Below, piece by piece: positions 45,051-54,064 of a stretch of DNA of 64,000 bases; within the stretch, counting starts at the first letter, position 1, and each line of letters begins with the position of its first letter. A program made the translations under genes and the position numbers. The notes beneath the pieces were generated by a model. That model made no database searches and was not told the DNA's origin. It worked only from the letters and a program-made list of their open reading frames with translations. Origin of the DNA: Alkaliphilus peptidifermentans DSM 18978 (lineage in GTDB: Bacteria; Bacillota; Clostridia; Peptostreptococcales; Natronincolaceae); assembly GCF_900101495.1 (NCBI RefSeq), contig NZ_FMUS01000009.1, positions 62,001 to 126,000 of the forward strand. Direction: 5' to 3'.

Positions 45051-46638
45051 TTGGTTTATACTTCTTTGCAACAGCCTCTGCTGCCTTTATGCCATCCACA
45101 GCTGCCGATACAATACCACCTGCGTAGCCTGCCCCTTCCCCGGCAGGGTAGAGTCCATCTATATTGCTTATAAGTCCTTCATTTCTTATAATTCTTACTG
45201 GAGATGAGCTTCTGGTTTCTACCCCTGTCATAACAGCATCCTCAAGGGCAAAGCCCTTTAACTTTTTATCTAATCCTATGATTGCCTCCTTCATGGCAGA
45301 AATAACATACTGAGGAAGGCATTCTCTTAAATCTGTTGGGGTAACTCCGGGAGTATAGGAGGGTTTTACATTGCCCAGTTGCTTAGATGGACAATCCTTT
45401 AGAAAATCACCCACCAATTGAACTGGTGCATGATAGTTGCTTCCTCCCAATTGAAATGCTCTTTCTTCCCATCTTTGCTGATAATAAACCCCCGCCAAGG
45501 GATGACTGCTTTCATAATCCTCTGGGGCTACACCCACTAGAAGGGCACTATTGGCATTATCTTTGTCCCTTGCATGATAGCTCATGCCATTGGTAACCAG
45601 CCTGCCCTCTTCTGAGGCAGCTGCAACCACCTCACCACCTGGACACATGCAAAAGGTATAGGCAGATCTTCCGTTGGAGCAATGATAGGATAGCTTATAA
45701 TCTGCTGCTCCAAGCTTTGGGTGGGTGGCATACTGGCCATATTGACTATTGTTAACTAATTGCTGAGGATGTTCAATTCTAACACCAATGGAAAATGGCT
45801 TTTGCTGTAGCTCTATCCCTCTATCATACAGCATTTCAAAGGTGTCTCTGGCGCTATGTCCTATAGCAAGTATAACTATTTCAGTATCTATTTTTTCACT
45901 GCCGTTTATATAGATTCCTTCCACCTTACCCTGATTGATTATGATATCAGTAACCTTACTGTTGAAACGAACCTCTCCACCTAAATCTATTATTTTATTA
46001 CGTATCTTCTTCACTATTTTTCTAAGTTTATCTGTTCCCACGTGGGGTTTGTAGTGGTACAGTATTTCGTCTGGAGCTCCAGTTGAAATGAATTCTTTGA
46101 GAACCTTTCTACAGCGTAAATCCTTGATTTGTGTTGTTAGCTTTCCATCAGAAAATGTTCCAGCGCCGCCCTCTCCAAATTGTACATTGGATTCAGCCTT
46201 CAGCTTCCCTTCTTTCCAAAATTCCATTACATCCTTACTTCTTTCATCAACGTCCTTTCCCCGCTCCAAAACAATTGGACAATACCCCATTTCAGCAAGG
46301 ATTAATCCAGCAAACAATCCAGCTGGTCCTGTACCCACAACTACAGGGGGCATTGCTAATGAAGCTTTACCTACCTCTACAAACCTATATTCCATATCTG
46401 GGGTTGGGGAAACATGTTGTCCTTTATATTTCTTTAAAAATTCCTTTTCCTTTTTAAGCTCTACATCCAATGTATATACAAAGGCTATTTGGTCTTTTTT
46501 TCGAGCGTCAAGTGATTTCTTATAAATCCAGAAGTTAACAAGCTCTTCCTCTTTAATCTTTAATTTCCTCAAAATTTCAGTTTTTAATTTGTCTTCATCT
46601 GCATCAATTGATACCTTAATTTCTGCAACCCGTATCAT
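45028..46638 (-). CDS. FAD-dependent dehydrogenase (COG2509-like)
   Basis: The 536-residue flavoprotein has PPVVVGTGPAGLFAGLILAEMG (FAD dinucleotide fold, about 98-119), QFGEGGAGTFSDGKLTTQ, a second FAD region (LYPAGEGAGYAGGI) and CMCPGGEVVAAASEEG. It belongs to a conserved but poorly characterised family. ATG 46638 has AGGGAGAAAAATTT upstream. Its last residues (LRVKS) are encoded by the TTAAGAG tandem repeat, a sign that the original 3' end was replaced. Confidence 0.85.
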   Translation of the reverse strand: MIRVAEIKVSIDADEDKLKTEILRKLKIKEEELVNFWIYKKSLDARKKDQIAFVYTLDVELKKEKEFLKKYKGQHVSPTPDMEYRFVEVGKASLAMPPVVVGTGPAGLFAGLILAEMGYCPIVLERGKDVDERSKDVMEFWKEGKLKAESNVQFGEGGAGTFSDGKLTTQIKDLRCRKVLKEFISTGAPDEILYHYKPHVGTDKLRKIVKKIRNKIIDLGGEVRFNSKVTDIIINQGKVEGIYINGSEKIDTEIVILAIGHSARDTFEMLYDRGIELQQKPFSIGVRIEHPQQLVNNSQYGQYATHPKLGAADYKLSYHCSNGRSAYTFCMCPGGEVVAAASEEGRLVTNGMSYHARDKDNANSALLVGVAPEDYESSHPLAGVYYQQRWEERAFQLGGSNYHAPVQLVGDFLKDCPSKQLGNVKPSYTPGVTPTDLRECLPQYVISAMKEAIIGLDKKLKGFALEDAVMTGVETRSSSPVRIIRNEGLISNIDGLYPAGEGAGYAGGIVSAAVDGIKAAEAVAKKYKPIKLRVKS

Positions 46639-46652
46639 AAATTTTTCTCCCT

Positions 46653-47897
46653 TCATCTATTGCTCAAGGCTGCATCTTCTCCAGCTATATACCCAGAAGA
46701 CCACGCCCATTGGAGGTTAAAGCCTCCACAATCGCCATCAATATCTAATAATTCTCCGACAACATATAAACCCTTAACTAATTTAGATTCTAATGTCTTG
46801 GAATCTACCTGTTCAACATCTATGCCACCCGCAGTCACCTGAGCATGCTTCCAGTCTTGAGTGCCTATAGCTTTAAGCTTCCAATTTTTCAGCAAATATG
46901 CTATTGCTTCAATTTCCTTTATATTTACCTGCGAGGAGATTTTTTGAATATTATCTATACCTGCTTCCTTAAGTATTACAGGAATAAGTCTTTTATTAAT
47001 AAGTCCTACAAAATTAAATTGTAAAGATTTTTGAGGCTGATATGCCAGCCTTAGCTGCAATAATTCCTCCAAGTCTTTTGTTAAAAGCTGAGGAAAAAGG
47101 TCTAATATTATGTATGGAATATTTTTCTTTATTAGCTCCTCAGAAACACCTCTACTCAACTGTAGTATTGGAGGACCAGATATTCCGTATTCAGTAAATA
47201 AAATTTCTCCACCCTCAACCCGTATAAGTTTGTCACCCTCCATAAGTGAGGCTTCACCTATAAATTTCACACCCTTTAATTGCTTGAGAAATGTAGCTTG
47301 AAGCTTCAATTGGACTAATGCAGGAATCGGTTCAATCAAACGATGTCCAAGGTCCTTTAAAAGCTTATACCCACCACCGTTTGATCCCAGTTGTGGGCTT
47401 GCCATACCACCTGTAGCTACAATAACCTTATCTCCCTTAATTTTACTTCCATCCTTAATAGTTATCTCAAAGCTCTGATTTTTTATTTTGATTTCTACAA
47501 CTTCTTTTTCACATTCTTCCTTTACCCCTAGCTGCTGAAGCTCATACCTTAGTACATCCAATACACTGGTGGCTTGATCAGAGTATGGATATACCTTTCC
47601 CCCTTCTTCTGTTTTGCATTTAATTCCTAAAAAATCAAAGAAGTTCATAGTTTGCTCTACATCAAATTGCCCCAATGCACCAAAGGCAAATTTGGGATTT
47701 TTCCCGTGGAATCGTCTGATATCCATATGTATATTTGTTAAGTTGCATCTTCCATTGCCTGTTGCAAGGATTTTTTTACCAACTCTATTTAAGCCTTCAA
47801 GAATAATTACCTCTACTCCATTTTTAGCGGCTGCTACTGCTGCCATTAAACCAGCAGCTCCACCTCCGATTATTAGTATTCTTCGTCCCTTTTTCAT
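46653..47897 (-). CDS. HI0933/YhiN-family flavoprotein
   Basis: The 414-residue NAD(P)/FAD oxidoreductase of the BaiN/YhiN type has RILIIGGGAAGLMAAVAAA, GLNRVGKKILATGNGRCNLTN and the C-terminal GGFNLQWAWSSGYIAGEDA. A related enzyme acts in bile-acid metabolism, but most members have no known substrate. ATG 47897 follows AATAAGGAGC. It lies 14 bp upstream of the other flavoprotein gene, so both are cotranscribed. Confidence 0.88.
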   Translation of the reverse strand: MKKGRRILIIGGGAAGLMAAVAAAKNGVEVIILEGLNRVGKKILATGNGRCNLTNIHMDIRRFHGKNPKFAFGALGQFDVEQTMNFFDFLGIKCKTEEGGKVYPYSDQATSVLDVLRYELQQLGVKEECEKEVVEIKIKNQSFEITIKDGSKIKGDKVIVATGGMASPQLGSNGGGYKLLKDLGHRLIEPIPALVQLKLQATFLKQLKGVKFIGEASLMEGDKLIRVEGGEILFTEYGISGPPILQLSRGVSEELIKKNIPYIILDLFPQLLTKDLEELLQLRLAYQPQKSLQFNFVGLINKRLIPVILKEAGIDNIQKISSQVNIKEIEAIAYLLKNWKLKAIGTQDWKHAQVTAGGIDVEQVDSKTLESKLVKGLYVVGELLDIDGDCGGFNLQWAWSSGYIAGEDAALSNR

Positions 47898-47986
47898 AAT
47901 AAAGCTCCTTATTAATAAATTATAAAGTATCATATGAAAGCTATACTCTTAATACTTTAACCCATTTTACCGAAGCTATTCAGTCA

Positions 47987-48244
47987 CTATCCTCCGGCCC
48001 TCATAAACTGCTTTCTAAGGTTAGCCACAACCTCTAATAATATGTCTTCATCACCATAGAAATGCAGCTCAACTTCCACTAATTTTATAGACCCAACATT
48101 ACAGTAGCTAGAAAGCATTTTTACATTCCAATTTTGTGAATGAAATATATATTCTTCTTTTTCTACACAGCCTTTTTCTTCAAAATAGTCCTTAAATTCG
48201 TCTGGGGATATCCCCCGCATTGTCAGTTGCATAGTTGATCTCAT
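47987..48244 (-). CDS. Small protein, unknown function
   Basis: This 85-residue protein has no membrane segment: LTMRGISPDEFKDYFEEKGC, then IFHSQNWNVKMLSSYC and VEVELHFYGDEDILLEVVANLRKQFMRAGG, an alpha/beta pattern. GGAGGTAAATA-ATG is an excellent start. I do not recognise a family. It lies 90 bp upstream of the flavoprotein pair. Confidence 0.7.
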   Translation of the reverse strand: MRSTMQLTMRGISPDEFKDYFEEKGCVEKEEYIFHSQNWNVKMLSSYCNVGSIKLVEVELHFYGDEDILLEVVANLRKQFMRAGG

Positions 48245-48329
48245 TATTTACCTCCATAAACATCCTTTACCCCCTTAATTTAATATTAATACATACCTTT
48301 GTCAATGGCTTTATAAATTGCAGATAATA

Positions 48330-48361
48330 AAATAATAAGAGAGCAAGTATTAGTTGCTCTC
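48330..48361 (-). terminator. Intrinsic terminator of the ECF sigma operon
   Basis: Stem GAGAGCAA/TTGCTCTC with a 7-base loop, followed by TTATTATTTT on the minus strand. Confidence 0.75.
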
Positions 48362-48378
48362 CCTTAAGTATAAGAATT

Positions 48379-49296
48379 TTAATTGACATGCAGCACTTCT
48401 ACCTCTCCACTAAATATGGTTAAGCGATTTGTTCCATTCCCGAATTGAAGTTCTCCTAATACTTGATTATGGGTGTCGCTTTTTTCCGTTTGCCAATTTG
48501 CATTTCCTCTTAGCCAGTCCCTCCCATTTACTAAAGCTTCAATCGACAGATCCAGCTGATTGGTTGTCCTAACTATAATTCTTCCTTGTGTATCAATAGC
48601 CCATTTCCCATCAATTATACCTGCATCAATATCTATTTGTGGCCGATAACCTCTGCCTCTATTTATTTCAACATCAACATTTGATGGTAGGCATAGTGTA
48701 TAGCTAAAGAAGCTTACACCCCCATTAAAATCTGTCATACCAGCCATTTCATTGAAGGAAACATAGAGGGTATCACCTACCTGATTAGTTACTAATTCTG
48801 ATTTATTTATTATATCATCAGCCATATCCTTTGATAATGTATAAACCTCACCCTGCCCCCATAAAATCACTCGATTTTCTTCGCCACTTTTTATCTGTAC
48901 ATTATAACGTGGTGATTCTAAAACAATTTTTTTCACTTCGGAATCTACTTGCACCTCTTGTCTATTCATTTCTACCATATAGTTTCTACTGGATACCATT
49001 TCTGTAAGCTTAGGAACAATACCTATTGTAGTTAATGTATAGACAAGTGTACTGAAAATAAATATAAATATTATCAAAACTATACTGAAGACATCGTATT
49101 TTATTACAGGCCCATCTTCCTTTGATAAAAATAGATATGTTAATATTTCTAGTCCAAGTATTATTAGAATAATAGGCCACCATTTTAATAAATTGGAGGC
49201 AATATCATTGCCACCCACCATTGAAATTATTAAAATTATGCCTAAAGCAATAAGGATAATTCCCATAGAAAATGTACCTACTCTCCATTGTCGCAT
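48379..49296 (-). CDS. LiaF-like envelope protein with membrane N terminus
   Basis: The 305-residue protein has three N-terminal helices (residues 10-110, including PIILIILGLEILTY, typical of DUF5668/LiaI-LiaF-type membrane regions). A soluble beta-rich domain follows that resembles adhesin or toast-rack domains (VKKIVLESPRYNVQIKSGEENRVILWGQGE). It is the last gene of the sigma factor operon, so likely part of an envelope-stress response. Overlaps the previous gene by 19 bp. Confidence 0.7.
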   Translation of the reverse strand: MRQWRVGTFSMGIILIALGIILIISMVGGNDIASNLLKWWPIILIILGLEILTYLFLSKEDGPVIKYDVFSIVLIIFIFIFSTLVYTLTTIGIVPKLTEMVSSRNYMVEMNRQEVQVDSEVKKIVLESPRYNVQIKSGEENRVILWGQGEVYTLSKDMADDIINKSELVTNQVGDTLYVSFNEMAGMTDFNGGVSFFSYTLCLPSNVDVEINRGRGYRPQIDIDAGIIDGKWAIDTQGRIIVRTTNQLDLSIEALVNGRDWLRGNANWQTEKSDTHNQVLGELQFGNGTNRLTIFSGEVEVLHVN

Positions 49297-49784
49297 GACT
49301 CATTGCCTCCCTTGCTACTGTTCTTACTTCCAAGGAGTAGTTTTATACCTCCTAAAATAAATAGTATAGCAAGAACCGCTGTTTCTAGATATCTAGCAAT
49401 CCCCCAGGAAATGTATGTTGATACCAATGGTAAAGCTACTCGTTGAAATATTAAAACGCAGCCGATAAAGATTAATCCATAAGCCAAAAGCTTATTCTTA
49501 TTCCATGAGGTTGTTACCTCCCCCTTTAGCCATGAAAATAATAAAATGTCTCCATCAATTCTTTTTTCTGGATCTGATAATTTATGTAGAGCATCAAAAA
49601 AGCTATAAAACCAGATAATAGGTACTGCAAACATGAATATACTTATTCTTATAAAGTCTGTTAAAAACATTGGTAAAAAGAAGAGAGTCATTAATTCTAT
49701 TCCTTGCCGCTGTAAACCCATATACATGTGGGCTACCCCAGGAAGAAAGGATAAAAATACACCAAAGGTTTTATTTATTTTCAT
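49278..49784 (-). CDS. Multi-pass membrane protein in the sigma operon
   Basis: The 168-residue protein has four predicted membrane helices; it begins GVFLSFLPGVAHMYMGLQRQG, a pattern like TM2/DUF6677-type membrane proteins. Function unknown. AAAGGAGTGAAAAA precedes the ATG, four bases after the anti-sigma gene. Confidence 0.7.
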   Translation of the reverse strand: MKINKTFGVFLSFLPGVAHMYMGLQRQGIELMTLFFLPMFLTDFIRISIFMFAVPIIWFYSFFDALHKLSDPEKRIDGDILLFSWLKGEVTTSWNKNKLLAYGLIFIGCVLIFQRVALPLVSTYISWGIARYLETAVLAILFILGGIKLLLGSKNSSKGGNESCDNGE

Positions 49785-49788
49785 TTTT

Positions 49789-50253
49789 TCACTCCTTTAA
49801 TTTATCGTTTATATTATCAATGATATCTAAGGTACTGTTCATAAGCCTAGTTGACCATCCATTGGAGGCCGTAGTTTCTATTTTTTTTGTTGAATAAACA
49901 AAGCTGGACATAATTTTAGGCATGCCACTACCGATCAAGTCAAAGGCGCCACTGGCCATTAATGCTAGGGTTAAGCCGGCAGCTATTGTATAATTTCTTA
50001 AGAACTTTTTTCTTTCATATTTTTTAACGTTTTCATATTTGCTTCCAATGGCCTTTTTAATTACAATATCTGTGAATTCAGGTGAGATATCTTGTTGGTA
50101 ATCATCTCGAGAGCTTAATTCCTCTAGATATATTTCTAAACAACTATCACAGACTAATAAGTGCTCCTCCATATTTTGTCTTTCTTCGTCACTATTTAAA
50201 TTCAAAGTATAATCTCTCCAGTGCTGTTGTTGGTAATGCTCCAATTTATCCAC
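49789..50253 (-). CDS. Anti-sigma factor with zinc-finger domain
   Basis: The 154-residue protein has an N-terminal ZAS-type motif: an early His (HWRDYTLNL) and HLLVCDSC, a HxxxCxxC pattern. One membrane helix follows (TIAAGLTLALMASGAF, about 91-106), then an exported tail. It should hold the adjacent ECF sigma factor at the membrane. It overlaps the sigma gene by 8 bp. Confidence 0.85.
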   Translation of the reverse strand: MDKLEHYQQQHWRDYTLNLNSDEERQNMEEHLLVCDSCLEIYLEELSSRDDYQQDISPEFTDIVIKKAIGSKYENVKKYERKKFLRNYTIAAGLTLALMASGAFDLIGSGMPKIMSSFVYSTKKIETTASNGWSTRLMNSTLDIIDNINDKLKE

Positions 50254-50785
50254 CCTCCTTCCAATTGTCTCTCAAAAGTTTTTTTGCTCTATACAGCCTA
50301 GATTCAACTGTCCTTATACTTATGCCTTCCTCTTCAGCAATTTCCTTATAGTTCATAGATTGAATATAGTATTTGTGAAGAATATTCCCATATTTATGTG
50401 GAATTCTACTACAGATATCTTTAAGTCTTTTTATTTCTTCCCTTCTTACAACTTCATCCTCTATGGTATGTATTGTTTCATTTAGATTTTTTTGCACTTG
50501 CTGATATTTTATTTGACCTGTCAATTCTTTATTCTTCTTCCTATTCCAGTCTATTGCTTTATTGACTGCAATTCTTCCAAGCCAAGTCTTTAACCCTTGA
50601 TTTTTATATGTGGCAAGGGAGCTATATGCTTGAATAAAGGCTTCCTGCGATAGATTCTCTGTTTCTTCTGGGTTTCTAGTGATATTATAAATGATTGCAA
50701 ATACATATTTCTTATACTTTTCTACAATTTGTCGAAATGCTTGATGCTCTCCCTGTAAAACACTTTTTACAATTTGGTCATCCAA
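50246..50785 (-). CDS. ECF-type RNA polymerase sigma factor
   Basis: The 179-residue sigma-70 family protein has region 2 (FRQIVEKYKKYVFAIIYNI...NLSQEAFIQAY) and region 4 (MNYKEIAEEEGISIRTVESRLYRAKKLLRDNW), the usual ECF layout. It leads the operon sigma - anti-sigma - two envelope proteins, behind a candidate promoter of its own type. Confidence 0.93.
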   Translation of the reverse strand: MDDQIVKSVLQGEHQAFRQIVEKYKKYVFAIIYNITRNPEETENLSQEAFIQAYSSLATYKNQGLKTWLGRIAVNKAIDWNRKKNKELTGQIKYQQVQKNLNETIHTIEDEVVRREEIKRLKDICSRIPHKYGNILHKYYIQSMNYKEIAEEEGISIRTVESRLYRAKKLLRDNWKEGG

Positions 50786-50818
50786 TTTCTAAGCTCCCCT
50801 CCCTTCTGCCTTATATAA

Positions 50819-50847
50819 TAGACGAATTTAGTTCAAAAAACCCTGCA
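50819..50847 (-). promoter_or_regulatory. Candidate autoregulatory ECF promoter
   Basis: TGCAGG (50842-50847), a 17-base spacer and CGTCTA (50819-50824) fit the TGCAAC/CGTCTA form of many autoregulated ECF promoters. It lies about 35 bases before the sigma gene. Confidence 0.55.
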
Positions 50848-50855
50848 TTTTTTTT

Positions 50856-50908
50856 AAAATTTTTTAGAGGATTTATCATAATGAATGTAATCATAATGAT
50901 AAATCCTC
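50856..50908 (-). terminator. Intrinsic terminator of sbcDC
   Basis: Perfect 13-bp stem GAGGATTTATCAT/ATGATAAATCCTC (50867-50908), with TAAAAAATTTT following on the minus strand. Confidence 0.7.
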
Positions 50909-50919
50909 ATTTATAGGCC

Positions 50920-53900
50920 CTATAATATAAATCTTGTTTTACTACCTGTCCTACTGGGTTGAACCTCTAGTCTGACCCCAATTCTTTCCTTCAGCTCCGG
51001 TACATGTGATATAATTCCTACTAGTCTTCCTGAATTTTGCAATTCCATTAATGCTCCAATGGCTCCGTCAAGGGACTCCGAGTCAAGGGTACCAAAGCCT
51101 TCATCTATAAAGATTGTATCAAGGCTAATGCCTCCAGTATAGGACTGAACTACATCCGATAACCCCAATGCCAGTGCCAAGGATGCTTTAAAACCTTCTC
51201 CCCCCGATAGAGTCTTTACATGCCGAGTCTTTCCTGTATAATGGTCATAAACCTCCAGCTCCAACCCACTTTGGGCATTACTTCTGGCCCGCTGATCAGT
51301 TCTATTTAGCTCGTATCTCCCTGAGGTCATAGGGACTAATCGATTGTTGGCAGCTGATAAAACATTCTCTAAGAAAGCTGCCAGAACATATCTCTCAAAG
51401 GTTAGTCCCTCTGTATTATTGCCTTTTGCTATTTCTGACAAATGTCCTATATAGCTATAGTCTTGCTCTACCCCTAAAATTAGCTTCTCAAATTCTTCTA
51501 TATCCTTTGATATTTGATTATTTCTCTCAATTTTAGCATAAAGCTTTGTTCTGCTGGAGTTCATTTCCTCTAATTCCTCTTTTAGTACATTATATTCTTT
51601 GTCTAAATTGTCAAGCTCTACTAAGGTTAGTCCTGCAGTCTCCATTGTTATTTGAATATATCGATCAGAGATAGATTTTAATCTTTCCTGGTAGCTTTGA
51701 ATTTCCTCCTCTAAAGCTTCTATTTCATCCTTTGTTGATTTATACTTCTGATACTCTGCTTTATCAATGAAGCCAGCCTTCATAACCTCCATATCAAATT
51801 TTTCTTTAGCATCATTTAGAAATGATAATGCCTCTTTAAAGGCACTTTCCACCGCTGTTTTTTCAGCTATTACCCTCTCCATCTTTAGCTTTGAATCATG
51901 ATATTTATTTTCTAACTCCTCCAGTAGCTTTACACGTTTATAGTAGGTGCTGGAAACTTCATCAATTTTAGCCAATAAAATTTCCTGTATCAGAAGCTCC
52001 TTAGGTATTTCCTGTGTAATGGCTTCTAATAAAGCCCTTTCTCTATTAAAGGTATTTGAAGCAACCGAATACTGATTTTCTGTATTTTCTAAGCTTTTTT
52101 CGGTTACTGATGCTTCTTTATTTACTTCTTCATTCCTTATCTCTAATTCCTTCATCTTATTTTTTTCTTTCTCAAGCTGTCTCACTTCTAGAGATAATTT
52201 ATCTTGCTCTATTTGCTGAGTAAGTACTTTTTCTTGTAAAAATATCTCCAGTGGCCTACCTTCACCCTCAACAGGTTCATCCTCTAGTAGAACCTTTAAT
52301 TCTCCTTTTAAATTATTTATAATTGCTATTTGAACCTCTTTTCTTCCTGATGCTTTCGTATAGTCTTCGGTACGCATTTTATATTGCTTCTCCAATTGAC
52401 TCAGCTGATCTCTTTTCTCCTTTAGCTCCTCCGAGGATGGTATGCCCTCTTGTAGTTGAGCTAAGCTAGGATGCTGCTGGGAGCCACAAACCGGACACAA
52501 ATCACCTTGTTGCAAGTCCTTAGCAAGGAGTCCAGCCTGACCCTTGTACCATTCTTCTTGCATTTCATTATAGGTACTTTCTGCTATTTCAAGATATTCT
52601 TCAACCCTTTTACTTTCTTCCTGTGCTACTAAGTATTCTTTTTCTATCTCTTCTAGCTTCTGGTTTTCCTGCAAGGTTTGCTTTAATTTCTTTAAGACAA
52701 GCTGTAGGCTATCCAGTTTATTTTTCATTATTATATAGCAGTTTTGAGCTTTTCGTGAGGTTTCTAGCTCTTCGGCGATTATCTTGGCCTCTGCCTTTAA
52801 AGCTATCAATTTATCAGTAAGCCTCTTCTTTTCCTTTGCTAGCCTATTGAATTCATCTTCATATTTAAGCATACTATTTTTTTTAACGAGGTAGCTTTCA
52901 ACTCTTTTCTTATACTCATTTAACTGCAATAGACGATTATTTAGCTCCAGTCGCTCTACCTCCTTATCCTTCTCTAGATAATAATTTTTTGCCGCCCCTT
53001 CTAGAGTATTACTACAAAGCTTTACCTTCCCACTAACCTCTTGAAGCTTCTGTTTTTTATTAAGAACTAGCCTCTCCTTTTCAAGATAGCCTTCCTCAAG
53101 CCATAAAATTTCTGCTGCTTTTTTATTACTTTGAAGCATGTTTTTCTTTATAAAAATACTGTCCCTTTGGTTATCTAATTGTTTTTTTTCATATTCTAGC
53201 TTTAGCCTCTCTTGAAGCTTTCTATTATTATCTTCAGCTTTAATTCTTTCCTTTTGCTTTTCACCTAATAGCTTGTCCTTACCCTCAATATCCTTCAACA
53301 TCTGCAATATTTTCTCTTCATCTTTTTGAATTTCCTTACATAATTCTATTTTTAATTCTGATCTATTAATATCTACTGCTCCTATCAATTCCAATAACTC
53401 TATATTACTGTCAGCTTCAATTTTTTTGATTATGTCTAGTAACCTATTTTTAAGATGGAGAGCCTCAGTTTTTAAGCTTTTTGCTTTTTCATTTAATTTT
53501 ACCTCCACCAGCTTATAAATTTCTGTATTAAAGATTTTTTGCATTATTTTTTCCCGCTCTTTACTATCGGATGTTAATAGTCTGCGGAAATCCCCCTGAG
53601 GAATCATCATTATTTGTCGAAACTGATCACAGGTAATTCCCATAATTTCATTCATCTTTTCATTTACATTTTTAACTCCGGTTATAACTTGGCTATCTTC
53701 TTCCCATATTTTTAGCTCTGCCTCCGGTAAATGTTCAGTTATACCTTCTCCTCTACTTTTTCTCTTTTCCTGTCGTGGAGTTCTTTTTATTGTATATCGT
53801 TTATTTCTTAACTGAAATTCTAATTCAACATAGGTTAATTTATCTATATCAGCCCACTGACTTCTAAGATTCTCACCATCCCGCTCTTGACCACTTGCTT

Positions 53901-54063
53901 CACCATAAATCCCATAGCTAATACCATCGAATATAGTTGTTTTACCGCTACCTGTTGGGCCAGTAATTAGGAAAATGTTACGACCCTCTAGCTTTGTAAA
54001 ATCGATTATTTCTGTATCTGCATATGGCCCAAAGGCTGTCATGGTCAGCTTAATTGGTCGCAT
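50920..54063 (-). CDS. sbcC: SbcC exonuclease ATPase subunit
   Basis: The 1047-residue SMC-like ATPase partners SbcD in cleaving DNA hairpins and processing ends. Walker A GPTGSGKT is at 35-42. Long coiled coils flank a zinc hook CPVCG near 522-526, and TLSGGEGFKASLALALGLS plus SLDTIFIDEGFGTLD form the C-terminal ATPase half. ATG 54063 is one base after the sbcD stop, with AAAGGGGGAAATAG as ribosome site. Confidence 0.95.
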   Translation of the reverse strand: MRPIKLTMTAFGPYADTEIIDFTKLEGRNIFLITGPTGSGKTTIFDGISYGIYGEASGQERDGENLRSQWADIDKLTYVELEFQLRNKRYTIKRTPRQEKRKSRGEGITEHLPEAELKIWEEDSQVITGVKNVNEKMNEIMGITCDQFRQIMMIPQGDFRRLLTSDSKEREKIMQKIFNTEIYKLVEVKLNEKAKSLKTEALHLKNRLLDIIKKIEADSNIELLELIGAVDINRSELKIELCKEIQKDEEKILQMLKDIEGKDKLLGEKQKERIKAEDNNRKLQERLKLEYEKKQLDNQRDSIFIKKNMLQSNKKAAEILWLEEGYLEKERLVLNKKQKLQEVSGKVKLCSNTLEGAAKNYYLEKDKEVERLELNNRLLQLNEYKKRVESYLVKKNSMLKYEDEFNRLAKEKKRLTDKLIALKAEAKIIAEELETSRKAQNCYIIMKNKLDSLQLVLKKLKQTLQENQKLEEIEKEYLVAQEESKRVEEYLEIAESTYNEMQEEWYKGQAGLLAKDLQQGDLCPVCGSQQHPSLAQLQEGIPSSEELKEKRDQLSQLEKQYKMRTEDYTKASGRKEVQIAIINNLKGELKVLLEDEPVEGEGRPLEIFLQEKVLTQQIEQDKLSLEVRQLEKEKNKMKELEIRNEEVNKEASVTEKSLENTENQYSVASNTFNRERALLEAITQEIPKELLIQEILLAKIDEVSSTYYKRVKLLEELENKYHDSKLKMERVIAEKTAVESAFKEALSFLNDAKEKFDMEVMKAGFIDKAEYQKYKSTKDEIEALEEEIQSYQERLKSISDRYIQITMETAGLTLVELDNLDKEYNVLKEELEEMNSSRTKLYAKIERNNQISKDIEEFEKLILGVEQDYSYIGHLSEIAKGNNTEGLTFERYVLAAFLENVLSAANNRLVPMTSGRYELNRTDQRARSNAQSGLELEVYDHYTGKTRHVKTLSGGEGFKASLALALGLSDVVQSYTGGISLDTIFIDEGFGTLDSESLDGAIGALMELQNSGRLVGIISHVPELKERIGVRLEVQPSRTGSKTRFIL

Positions 54064-54064
54064 T

